Assembly: GCA_900547945.1 (NCBI GenBank)
Contig: URIT01000092.1
Span: forward strand, 1 to 13,499
DNA length: 13,499 nt
Direction of reading: 5' to 3'
Source: an uncultured bacterium
GTDB taxonomy: Bacteria > Verrucomicrobiota > Kiritimatiellia > RFP12 > UBA1067
The notes below the pieces were generated by a model. It did not search any database, was not told the origin of the DNA, and saw nothing but the letters and a program-made list of their open reading frames with translations. The position numbers and the translations under genes are program-made. This document shows positions 7,001 to 13,013 of the stretch, one piece after another. The stretch's first letter is position 1, and each line of letters opens with the position of its first letter.

Positions 7001-8378
7001 GGTAGCCGCGTCCGCCGCGCCCGCGCCCGAGGATGAGGCCGCCGCCCGAAGACGTGTTGATGAACGTGCCGTTTCCGCACACCTCGATGACGTTCGACGC
7101 CGCCGAGACCTGTCCGACGGTCGTGCGCGCGGCCGTCTCCACCACGGCGTCGTCCGCGACGACGAGCCGCGCCACCGCGTCGCGGTGTTCGCCCGGTTGC
7201 GTGCCGAAGGCGAGGCCGCCGCCGCCGGGCCCGTCGTGCGAGGCCGTCGTGCGCAGACGCGCGCGCCCGCCCAGGACCAGCTCGCTCCGCGCCGCCGACG
7301 CCGCACGATCATTCGGCCGGACGAAGCCCGCCACCGTGACCACGGCGTCGTCCGTCGCGACGAGCGTCGCCACCGTCCCCTCGACCGCCGGTCTGAACAG
7401 CAGATCCTTCGTGACGGCGAGCGTGGCCCGGTCGGCCAGGTCCACCGTCGCCCCCGCGCCGGACTCGGACAGGGTCAGGGCCTCCGTCGTGAGCGCCGCC
7501 GTGCCGCGCAGCGCGAGGCGGTTGTCGGAAGTCGTGGTGCGGTTCCCCACGTTCACCGCGTCCGCCGCCACCGTGCCCGCCGTCATCTCGAAGAGAACCG
7601 GCGTCGCGCTCGCCTCCTTATTGACTTCGACGCCGCCCACGATCACCTTCCCCAGTGCGTGCGCGCCGCCCTCCACGCGGAACCGCGCCCCGGCAAGACC
7701 CGTCGTGTTCGGACTCAGGCGCATTCCCGGCGTCTTGAGCGAAGTCCCCGCGCGCAGCACAACCTCGTCCGTCCCGCCTTGTTCGGCGTTGAAGAAGAGG
7801 AGGTAGTCCGTTCCGCTTGCGCCCGTCCGCGTGAAGTCCCACGTGCCGCGCTCCAGCGCAAGGACGTTCCCCTGCGCCGTGTGCTTGAAGAACCGCACCA
7901 CGCCGTCGGTCAGCGTGAAGATTGGCTCCGCCATCTTCCCGTTCGCGTTCGCCGTGACCTGGAGGATGTGCGGGTAGCTGATGCCCGAATGGTTGTCGCC
8001 GCAGAGCGTGAGGATCTGCCAGTTCGAGAAGTAGGTCCCCGGCGCGAACGTCCAGGAGGTCCCCGTCGCGTCGAACGTGAGCGTCGTGCCGTCGGCAAGG
8101 CCCTTCGCGAAGTAGAAGACGCCGCAATCCGTCCAGCCGCCCGCCGGGAAGCGTACGGTCTTGTCGCCCGCGCCCGTGAAATACGCCATCTCGCCCGCCG
8201 CGTCGGGCGTCCCCTGCGCGGGCCGCGTGCCGTTCTGCCAGCTCGCCGCCGCGTCGACGAATCCCTCCGCCACGTTCCACCGGCGTTCCGTCGGATCGGC
8301 CGCGCAGACGGTCCCCGCCAGACCACCCAGTACGGTCATCCCCAGCAAGATCAACCTTTCCATTCTCCACAGCTTCAT
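4002..8378 (-). CDS. Very large secreted repeat protein with autotransporter-associated beta-strand (PATR-type) repeats
   Basis: A 1458-residue protein. Residues 1-26 are a signal peptide (MKLWRMERLILLGMTVLGGL, then AGTVCA, cut before ADPT). The rest is Gly/Ala/Thr/Val-rich beta-solenoid-like sequence. KTGAG-type motifs, the mark of autotransporter-associated beta-strand repeats, occur at lysines 892, 986 and 1313, with a weaker KKGVG at 719-723. Residues about 430-670 contain many GG-centred strands such as VTGGRLALAQ and FTGGEVVANS. Such proteins are common at the surface of Verrucomicrobiota-type bacteria. I see no C-terminal autotransporter barrel, PEP-CTERM or LPXTG signal; the chain ends LLTRRRFFLILR. 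The start is set by AGGAG six bases before ATG 8378; earlier in-frame ATGs at 8429 and 8456 lack a Shine-Dalgarno site. The leader contains a G10 tract. The gene follows the amino-sugar operon but has its own AT-rich upstream region. Adhesion or glycan binding is plausible but not shown. Confidence 0.85.
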   Translation of the reverse strand: MKLWRMERLILLGMTVLGGLAGTVCAADPTERRWNVAEGFVDAAASWQNGTRPAQGTPDAAGEMAYFTGAGDKTVRFPAGGWTDCGVFYFAKGLADGTTLTFDATGTSWTFAPGTYFSNWQILTLCGDNHSGISYPHILQVTANANGKMAEPIFTLTDGVVRFFKHTAQGNVLALERGTWDFTRTGASGTDYLLFFNAEQGGTDEVVLRAGTSLKTPGMRLSPNTTGLAGARFRVEGGAHALGKVIVGGVEVNKEASATPVLFEMTAGTVAADAVNVGNRTTTSDNRLALRGTAALTTEALTLSESGAGATVDLADRATLAVTKDLLFRPAVEGTVATLVATDDAVVTVAGFVRPNDRAASAARSELVLGGRARLRTTASHDGPGGGGLAFGTQPGEHRDAVARLVVADDAVVETAARTTVGQVSAASNVIEVCGNGTFINTSSGGGLILGRGRGGRGYLVVRDNGTVRLAGPLDLSGNLKFGDNLGGAARMDILGGTVSASSLSLDGTNAWANLAGGTTTFGTWRVGGEPPYNVPSEGWTLPTNTLRVTGGTHAVSGYDASSTSIEIGATNGNAQVVLEGGEVRASALLAVGIPNMVGNPALLTVTGGRLALAQKGDHATGDAKVMVGQRAGAKGRFVFTGGEVVANSIRGGSGASEFIADGGTFTVQNAVEGDWALSRLDAARLGAKGLTVNVPQGVRAISLQAFTDLEGADGLLAKKGVGALVVSNASEHARTAVAAGALVLGRDVRQFGRRLSIAPDAFVLVDVPAEVGDHDVFTLEAELTTDELARIQPEAWAAGRGYAFSQRTEGGVTTVVCTVTEGGPAEVSVLETTTFAEAQTLATRLTVGPNVAATFQAPVTFVGAELVIDVAAGGVVTFEQPVTSVCTAVRKTGAGRVVFRAANPAFRGTWRQAGGVFDVRHADFGAAAGAVLAADTFAYTGAGPGTFAAKATVDGGSAQKRVVVDTACDLTFAGGFDSLGGGLVKTGAGALTLVEPAGTFALNTASVPAKDSALASVPADGAAPPDASNVENSSVAAAGLQILSGAVRVKGAGRDATTVKSEQSVFVGTPYAPAAEAGLEIADCTYVADGTARATVLATGTTAADFAAPYLTLRAAAYVSHRLKLGAGAPTVDVYPTVTMVDATVAFESGFDIGCASDKVHPRLLLDNTQVTQYRDGYAEGHRFYRDFAVTLTNGALLNATYTAGAGNSWHGLRFENGAWGTLRVTAGSKVQTSRIESLNTGATDEKHVEVVFDGGTLEMTADASGAEAKTAFAAPEVQGFTATGAGMEVLLAEGVTHTFATPFRGDGAVTKTGAGTMALADVADGKPVFRGTGDVVLREGVLDLGGRVETGVSLVGAGGVVRNGTCAVKAAPGAARVLRAGAGTVIARVVVDAGADALAHGQKIPVAAIEPGAAVTVAEGCPVQTANKDLRGEVAVDGEAVVVTLLTRRRFFLILR

Positions 8379-8431
8379 ACGTTTCTCCTGATTCCAATTA
8401 CCCGATAAGGATTCTATAAAGTTTAACATTA

Positions 8432-8441
8432 CCCCCCCCCC
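8432..8441 (-). repeat. Homopolymer run of ten G in the leader of the large repeat protein
   Basis: The + strand has ten consecutive C at 8432-8441, which is G10 in the sense of the gene starting at 8378. It lies about 54-63 bases upstream of the ATG and 15-25 bases downstream of a TATAAT-like box. Runs of this length are prone to slipped-strand length changes. Confidence 0.9.
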
Positions 8442-8456
8442 TGCCGTCAAATGCAA

Positions 8457-8462
8457 ATTATA
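8457..8462 (-). promoter_or_regulatory. Possible -10 box for the large repeat protein gene
   Basis: On the - strand, 8462-8457 reads TATAAT, a perfect -10 hexamer, in an AT-rich stretch (about 8455-8485) that contrasts with the GC-rich genes. I found no good -35 at 16-18 bp. TTTACA is present but only six bases away. The location ahead of the gene supports a promoter here, but the exact elements are uncertain. Confidence 0.35.
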
Positions 8463-8541
8463 GAAAAATGTAAATAAATTAGATTGATCCTCCCCAGTGT
8501 GAAAACAACTCCGATTCGTGTGGCTCTCGCTACCGCTCCGC

Positions 8542-8572
8542 CGAATGTTTTTGCCAAAGGTTGCAACATTCG
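8542..8572. other. Internal hairpin 1 of element B
   Basis: cgaatgtt (8542-8549) and aacattcg (8565-8572) form a perfect 8-bp stem around a 15-base loop. It begins directly next to the last base of the 18-bp outer arm, so the two helices could stack. Confidence 0.75.
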
Positions 8573-8605
8573 CATTTCACGACCATGTAAGTGATTGTTT
8601 TGTGA

Positions 8606-8624
8606 CTGGCTTCTGCGAAGCCAG
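8606..8624. other. Internal hairpin 2 of element B
   Basis: ctggcttc (8606-8613) and gaagccag (8617-8624) form a perfect 8-bp stem with the three-base loop tgc. No T run follows on either strand, so it is not a standard intrinsic terminator. The sequence ttcgcagaag within it is part of the core shared with element A. Confidence 0.8.
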
Positions 8625-8657
8625 ATGTAGTCTGCGGAGCGGTAGCGAGAGCATCAA

Positions 8658-9611
8658 TCATCGGAGTTTATTTCTTATTTCATTGCCACATCTATAGTTG
8701 CCGCCGATCAGGTTCAGGGCGTTGTCGTGACCGATGCGGCGGCATTCGGCGTCCGTGAGGCCCGTGCGGGCCTTGAGGATCGCCATGCACGTCGCGAGCG
8801 GGGTGGTCGCGCCGACGAGGCAGTTGCGCGCCGGATTCCAGAGCAGGCCGTCCGGCTCCAGCCGCGCGTGCGCGCCGCAGACCTCGTAGTCGCCTGGCGG
8901 GAGGCCCGCCGGATACTGCGCGTCCGAAACGGCGACCAGGCGGTCGGTCGGCACGGCGCGGCAGTAGAGCTTGAGCATCGTGTCGGGCAGGTGGTGTCCG
9001 TCCGGGATGAACATCACCGAGGCGCGGTCTTCGACGAGGGCCGTGTAGACGATGTTGTCGTGGCGGTTCACCTCGTTGGGGATGCCGTTGCCGAGGTGGG
9101 TGAACGCCTTCGCGCCCGCCGCGAGGCAGGGCTCGACGTCCGCCGGACTCGTCGCGAGCGAGTGCCCGAGCGAGACGGCGACGCCCTCCGACGAAAGCGC
9201 CTTCACGAACGCGGGCATCCCCGGCACTTCCGCCGCGACATTGACGAGGCGGATCGAGCCTTCCGCCGCGTCCTGGAAGCGATGGAAGAGCGTGAGGTCG
9301 GGCGCGCGCACCCATTCGACCGGATGCGTGCCGACCGCGCCGGGCCTGTCGGAGATGAACGGGCCCTCCAGGAAGAAGCCGAGAATGTTCCGCTCGCAGA
9401 CGGCGTACGTCCGCCGCGCGGCAACGACCGTGCGAATCGTCGCGAGCAGCATTTCGGGGTCGCCCGTGACAAGCGTCGGCAGATAGCCGGCCGTACCGTC
9501 CGCCGCGAGGCGTTCCGTGACGGCCTTGACCGCCTCGACCGTCAGGCCGGGCGCGTTGAAGTCCACGCCCGCATAGCCGTTCACCTGCAGATCGATCCAA
9601 CCACCGTTCAT
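8658..9611 (-). CDS. nagA: N-acetylglucosamine-6-phosphate deacetylase-like protein (NagA family, short form)
   Basis: This 317-residue amidohydrolase would remove the acetyl group from N-acetylglucosamine-6-phosphate, feeding NagB. The barrel motifs are present: IDLQVNGYAGVDFN (6-19), LEGPFIS with E82, SLGHS with H150, FTHLGNGIPNE with H172, IPDGHH (202-207), and VAVSDAQ with the catalytic aspartate D230. Family members are usually about 380-400 residues. Here both the N-terminal strands before IDLQVNG and the C-terminal tail with its usual ADLVV-type segment are missing, which is the small beta domain built from both ends. The start is firm: ATG 9611 overlaps the symporter stop as ATGA and has GGGAGGG upstream. 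The last ~14 codons are AT-rich, unlike the rest of the gene, and the final KLR plus stop lie within repeat element B. It could be a minimised enzyme or a gene truncated at its 3' end. Confidence 0.85.
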   Translation of the reverse strand: MNGGWIDLQVNGYAGVDFNAPGLTVEAVKAVTERLAADGTAGYLPTLVTGDPEMLLATIRTVVAARRTYAVCERNILGFFLEGPFISDRPGAVGTHPVEWVRAPDLTLFHRFQDAAEGSIRLVNVAAEVPGMPAFVKALSSEGVAVSLGHSLATSPADVEPCLAAGAKAFTHLGNGIPNEVNRHDNIVYTALVEDRASVMFIPDGHHLPDTMLKLYCRAVPTDRLVAVSDAQYPAGLPPGDYEVCGAHARLEPDGLLWNPARNCLVGATTPLATCMAILKARTGLTDAECRRIGHDNALNLIGGNYRCGNEIRNKLR

Positions 9612-11122
9612 TTCGCCCTCCCTTCGATCCGGTCCATGAACGCCTCGACCGCCGCGCGCTCCGCCGGCGCGTCGCGGAAAAGAAGCGTGCCGAGCGTCAG
9701 CGAGAGGAGGGTCGCGAACGCGGTCGCCGGGAAGATCCACACCATCTCGCGCAGATAGGCGAAGGCGGGAACGGAGCCGACGGCAAACAGCGCCAGGCCG
9801 ACGGCAATGCCGCCGACGAGTCCGCAGAGGCCCGACCGCTTCGAGAATCGGCGCACGAAGATGCCGCACAGCATCGGAATCGCGATCGGCGGAAGGAACA
9901 CGCCGAAGACCTTGTTGGAGAGGTTGAAGAGGTCGTCCGCACCCTGCGCATACTGCATCACGAACGCGAGCGCAACGACCAGCCCGCCCACCGCGACCGT
10001 GGCAAGGCGCGCGGCGACCATCTTCGCCCGCGCCGAGGGAGCCTTCGCGAACGCGAGGTAAAGCTCGTTCGTGACGACGGCCGCCGCCGCGTTGAAGTTG
10101 CCGGCCAGGGACGACATCGTCGCGGAGAACATCGCGGCGATCACCATGCCGATCATCCCGGCCGGCAGCACGGCGCGGCAGAGGATCGCATAGACGCCGT
10201 TCATCTCCGCGTCGGGGATGCCCGTCAGGAAGACGCGGGCCGCCATCGCGGGGAAGAAGAAGAGCGGCGGGCCGGCGAACAGGAGCGCCGCGACAAGGTA
10301 CGCCGTCTTCCTGGCGTCGCGTTCGCTCTTCGTCGAATAGTACCGCTGGACGAGCGACCAGTTCGTCGAGAGCGTCGACCCGACGCAGCAGAAGAAGACG
10401 AGCATGTAGACCCACGTGTACTTCCCGGCGGTGAAAGCGAAGAAGCCCGCAGGGGCGCGCGCGAGGAAAACCCGGAAGCCGTGTACGAGGCCCGTGCCGC
10501 CGTCCAGCCCGGCGAGGTGCCCAAGGCAGAGGAACGGCAAGGTCAGCACGACGATGAGGATCACGAGGAACTGGATGAGGTCGCAGGTCAGCGTGGCCTT
10601 GAGTCCGCCCAGAAAGGTGTAAAGGACGATGATCGCCCCCGAAAGGCAAATCGACCAGAAGAGCGGGAATCCCATGCCCACGCCGACGACCGTACCGATG
10701 GCGAGCAGCTTGAGCGCATTGTCCAGGAGCTGCATCGGGAGCCCGAGGACAGCCAACATCCGGCACATCGCAGGCGTGTAGCGTTCGGCAATGTAGTCGA
10801 TGGGGCTTCCCTTCGCCGCGCGTCGCCAACGGACGGCGAGGAACCACGCGCCCAGCAGGACCGCCGGCACGGAGAGCCAGCTCACCGTCACGGGAACCCA
10901 GCCGAACTTGTAGGCGAGCGCCGAATACATGACGAACGCGAGCGCGGAGAAGCTGTTCATGTAGAACGAGACGCCCGCGAGCCACCACGGAACGGTCTTG
11001 TCGTTCCCGAAGAACTGGTCGGACGACGTCGACCGGCGGGTGTACCAGACGCCCACGCCGAGCATCACCGCGAAGAACACGGCGATGACGGCGTAATCGA
11101 GGATGGAGAGGCCCGTGTTCAT
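9608..11122 (-). CDS. Sodium:solute symporter (SSS family), probable amino-sugar importer
   Basis: A 504-residue membrane protein with about 13 hydrophobic segments, the normal size for this family. Signatures are YTFLGGLKATLTCDLIQF (168-185), STNWSLVQRYYSTKSERDAR (252-271) and MFSATMSSLAGNFN (331-344), where the family's Na2-site serines lie. It takes up a small organic solute with Na+ across the inner membrane. The cargo cannot be read from sequence, but its place between nagB and nagA suggests GlcNAc, ManNAc, sialic acid or a related N-acetylated sugar. The start MNTGLSILDYAVIAVFF follows the nagB stop after only four bases and has no clear Shine-Dalgarno site, so it is probably translated by coupling. 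The longer frame to 11224 is an out-of-frame read through nagB. Its stop overlaps the nagA start by four bases. SSS import gives an unphosphorylated sugar, so a kinase would be needed elsewhere. Confidence 0.92.
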   Translation of the reverse strand: MNTGLSILDYAVIAVFFAVMLGVGVWYTRRSTSSDQFFGNDKTVPWWLAGVSFYMNSFSALAFVMYSALAYKFGWVPVTVSWLSVPAVLLGAWFLAVRWRRAAKGSPIDYIAERYTPAMCRMLAVLGLPMQLLDNALKLLAIGTVVGVGMGFPLFWSICLSGAIIVLYTFLGGLKATLTCDLIQFLVILIVVLTLPFLCLGHLAGLDGGTGLVHGFRVFLARAPAGFFAFTAGKYTWVYMLVFFCCVGSTLSTNWSLVQRYYSTKSERDARKTAYLVAALLFAGPPLFFFPAMAARVFLTGIPDAEMNGVYAILCRAVLPAGMIGMVIAAMFSATMSSLAGNFNAAAAVVTNELYLAFAKAPSARAKMVAARLATVAVGGLVVALAFVMQYAQGADDLFNLSNKVFGVFLPPIAIPMLCGIFVRRFSKRSGLCGLVGGIAVGLALFAVGSVPAFAYLREMVWIFPATAFATLLSLTLGTLLFRDAPAERAAVEAFMDRIEGRAK

Positions 11123-11126
11123 CGGC

Positions 11127-11870
11127 TCATTTCGACAGGAGGGCCGCCGCCGGCGGGTCGAGATAGAGTGCGCAGTCGGCGTGGGTCTTGAGCGCCGTCG
11201 CCGGAACCGTCGGGCTGACCGCATCCTCGACCGTGCGCTTCACGGCTTCGGCCTTGCGCGCGTCGGGCACGATGACGACGATCGCCTTCGCCGCGAGGAT
11301 CTGCGGCACCGTCATCGAGAATGCCTGCGTCGGCACGGCGGCGAGATCCGGGAACCAGCCTTCGCCGACCTGCTGACGGCGGCAGACCTCGTCGAGGTTC
11401 ACGACCGCATACGCCGCCTTCGTCTCGAAATCGGCCGGCGGGTCGTTGAACGCGATGTGCCCGTTCTCGCCGATGCCGATGCAGGCGAGGTCGATCGGCT
11501 TTTCGCGCAGGGCCGATTCCAGCCGGGCGCATTCCGCCGCCGTGTCGGGCGCGTCGCCGCCCACGAACGTGAAGCCCTTCACCGGGCAGGGGAGCTTCGC
11601 GAGCAGGCGTTCCCTCAGAAAGCGGCGGAAGCTCGCCGGATGGTCGGCCGGGAGGCCCACGTACTCGTCGAGGTGGAAGCCGCAGACCTTCGACCAGTCG
11701 ATCTCCTTGTGCGTGAGCAGCGCTTCGATGAACTCGAACTGGCTTGCCGCGCTCGCGAAGACGACGCGCGCCTCGCCGTTTGCGGCGATCGCCGCGCAAA
11801 TCCGGGCCGCCGCGTCGTCCGCCGCGAGCCGTCCCAAGTCGTTCTTGTCTTTTCCGATGATGGTTTTCAT
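11127..11870 (-). CDS. nagB: Glucosamine-6-phosphate deaminase (NagB family)
   Basis: A 247-residue cytoplasmic enzyme expected to convert glucosamine-6-phosphate to fructose-6-phosphate and ammonia, entering glycolysis. The motif GFHLDEYVGLP (64-74) and the active-site loop IGIGENGHIAFNDPP (131-145) are clear. H138 corresponds to catalytic H143 of the E. coli enzyme. The residue at E. coli D141 is N136, and that at E148 is D143. The usual GSTP phosphate loop is replaced by ASAASQ (39-44). From memory, this ENGHIAFNDPP/ASQ form defines a COG0363 subgroup seen in Bacteroidota and PVC bacteria, so it is probably active. The start ATG 11870 overlaps the nitrilase stop as ATGA, with AAGGA about ten bases upstream. 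A related sugar-phosphate isomerase is possible but less likely next to nagA. Confidence 0.9.
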   Translation of the reverse strand: MKTIIGKDKNDLGRLAADDAAARICAAIAANGEARVVFASAASQFEFIEALLTHKEIDWSKVCGFHLDEYVGLPADHPASFRRFLRERLLAKLPCPVKGFTFVGGDAPDTAAECARLESALREKPIDLACIGIGENGHIAFNDPPADFETKAAYAVVNLDEVCRRQQVGEGWFPDLAAVPTQAFSMTVPQILAAKAIVVIVPDARKAEAVKRTVEDAVSPTVPATALKTHADCALYLDPPAAALLSK

Positions 11871-13000
11871 GGCTGGTTGTCCTTTTTGTCGGTTGATGGC
11901 GATGCGCCCGGCGATGGGATTTCGCCGCTGACCGGGCCGCCGCGAAGGCGCACGCTCCGCGCGTAGTAGTCGTCCCAGAGGATGAGGCCGAACTCCCTGA
12001 CGATCTCGTCGATGGGCTTCGCCGGGTCGTTCGAGAGGACCGTGACGGCCCCGACGGCGCCGGGATTGCGCATCTCGAAGCGGTCGCCGTACGTGTCGAT
12101 GGCCTTCTGGATGCCGCCCCAGTTGTCGTCGAGGTGGATGACGCGGCAGTTCGTGTTGATCTTCGTCGTCGAGGTGAAGAAGTAGTTGTGGCTGTGCATC
12201 AGCACCTCGCCGGAGGGGCCGTCGATCTCCTTCGCGAGATTGCCCACGGTGCAGCTGACCAGATAGGCCCGGCACGTGTAGCTCCACACGCGTCGCCAGA
12301 AATCGCCGTCATAGGCGCTCTGGAAGCAGATGACGTCGGGCTTCGCGCGGGCATACGCCTCGATGAGGTCGCGGAAGTTGAGGTCGAAGCAGGTCGCGAA
12401 GCCGACGCGCCCGAAGTCCGTATCCACGACGACCGGACCCTCTCCCGGCACGATGGGAAACTCCTTCCACTCTATTTCCTCTGGCGTCGGATACACCTTG
12501 TCGTACACGGCGATCACATCGCCTTCACGGTCCATGAAGAACGACGTGTTCCCGAACCGGCCGTCAGAACGTTCACGGTAGCCATTGAACGAAAGATAGC
12601 ACGCATGCTCGCGCGCATACGACTGGAACATCTTGAGCAGGCGGTCACCGAATCGCCGCACGACCTGCCGTTTCTTTTCAGGGCCATATCCCCTGTAGGA
12701 AACGCACCCTTCCGGCAAGACCACGAGATCTGGCTTGTTGGCGATCTCGCGGTCCATCCACCGCTTCCAGTAGGCGAAGCAGCCCTCGGGCGTCGCGTCG
12801 CGCATGTCCTTCGGGCCGACGGGGCGATCGGCGCCGATGAGGGCGACCTTGATCTCGCGGCGGACGGTCTTGACCGCCTTCTTCACCGGCACGGGGTCGC
12901 ACCGGCCAGCCTCGTCCGCCGCACCGGCGCCGCCGGCCGCAACCGACGCGCACGCCAGCAGCATGCACGACCCTATCCGCCTTGTCATCGTCGTTCGCAT
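11867..13000 (-). CDS. Secreted carbon-nitrogen hydrolase (nitrilase superfamily)
   Basis: A 377-residue amidohydrolase with the full Glu-Lys-Cys triad: E97 in VVLPEG, K168 in VYDKVYPTPEE, and C204 in GFATCFDLNFRDL. The enzyme class splits non-peptide C-N bonds such as amides and N-carbamoyl groups. The N-terminus (MRTTMTRRIGSCMLLACASV, then AAGGAGA before ADE) looks like a type I signal peptide, which is less common for this mainly cytoplasmic superfamily. A lipobox reading at C17 (LLAC) is possible but weaker. The start is at 13000, with AAAGG upstream and a 13-base gap to the preceding stop; the next ATG at 12988 has no Shine-Dalgarno site. The C-terminal ~20 residues are hydrophilic. It overlaps nagB by ATGA and so belongs to the amino-sugar operon, but its substrate is unknown. 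An extracellular or periplasmic step on an amide-bearing glycan derivative is a guess. Confidence 0.88.
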   Translation of the reverse strand: MRTTMTRRIGSCMLLACASVAAGGAGAADEAGRCDPVPVKKAVKTVRREIKVALIGADRPVGPKDMRDATPEGCFAYWKRWMDREIANKPDLVVLPEGCVSYRGYGPEKKRQVVRRFGDRLLKMFQSYAREHACYLSFNGYRERSDGRFGNTSFFMDREGDVIAVYDKVYPTPEEIEWKEFPIVPGEGPVVVDTDFGRVGFATCFDLNFRDLIEAYARAKPDVICFQSAYDGDFWRRVWSYTCRAYLVSCTVGNLAKEIDGPSGEVLMHSHNYFFTSTTKINTNCRVIHLDDNWGGIQKAIDTYGDRFEMRNPGAVGAVTVLSNDPAKPIDEIVREFGLILWDDYYARSVRLRGGPVSGEIPSPGASPSTDKKDNQP

Positions 13001-13013
13001 CGTCTCGCCTTTC

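Larger units (their letters stand above)
8505..8671. repeat. Fold-back intergenic element B (about 167 bp, strong terminal inverted repeats)
   Basis: The left arm is aactccgat (8507-8515), eight variable bases, then ctctcgctaccgctccgc (8524-8541). The right arm is the exact reverse complement of both blocks (8634-8651 and 8660-8668) around eight different bases. The arms enclose 92 bases with two more hairpins. Read on the - strand, the interior cttcgcagaagccagtcac and acaatcac matches element A, so A and B are diverged copies of one family in opposite orientation. The right end runs into the 3' end of the nagA-like gene and provides its stop codon. Confidence 0.9.

Noticed and set aside
4173..8408. 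Long + strand open frames opposite the large repeat protein (for example 4173-6197 and 6522-8408)
   Set aside because: Their products are Arg/Pro/His-rich with no domain, signal or ribosome-binding site. They are expected by chance opposite a GC-rich gene, whose own strand has a signal peptide, Shine-Dalgarno site and repeat motifs.
8379..8456. Earlier start for the large repeat protein at 8429 or 8456
   Set aside because: Neither has a Shine-Dalgarno site and both would put extra residues ahead of a good signal peptide; 8378 has AGGAG at ideal spacing.
8530..8586. 18-codon frame on the - strand inside element B (MVVKCECCNLWQKHSAER)
   Set aside because: It is very short, has no ribosome-binding site, lies within paired arms and is not conserved in element A.
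8606..8624. Intrinsic terminator after nagA
   Set aside because: The hairpin is good but neither strand has the T run that should follow.
8658..10988. A single 776-residue protein spanning the symporter and nagA regions
   Set aside because: The part above 9611 is an out-of-frame reading of the symporter gene. The NagA motifs start at MNGGWID, where the ATGA overlap lies.
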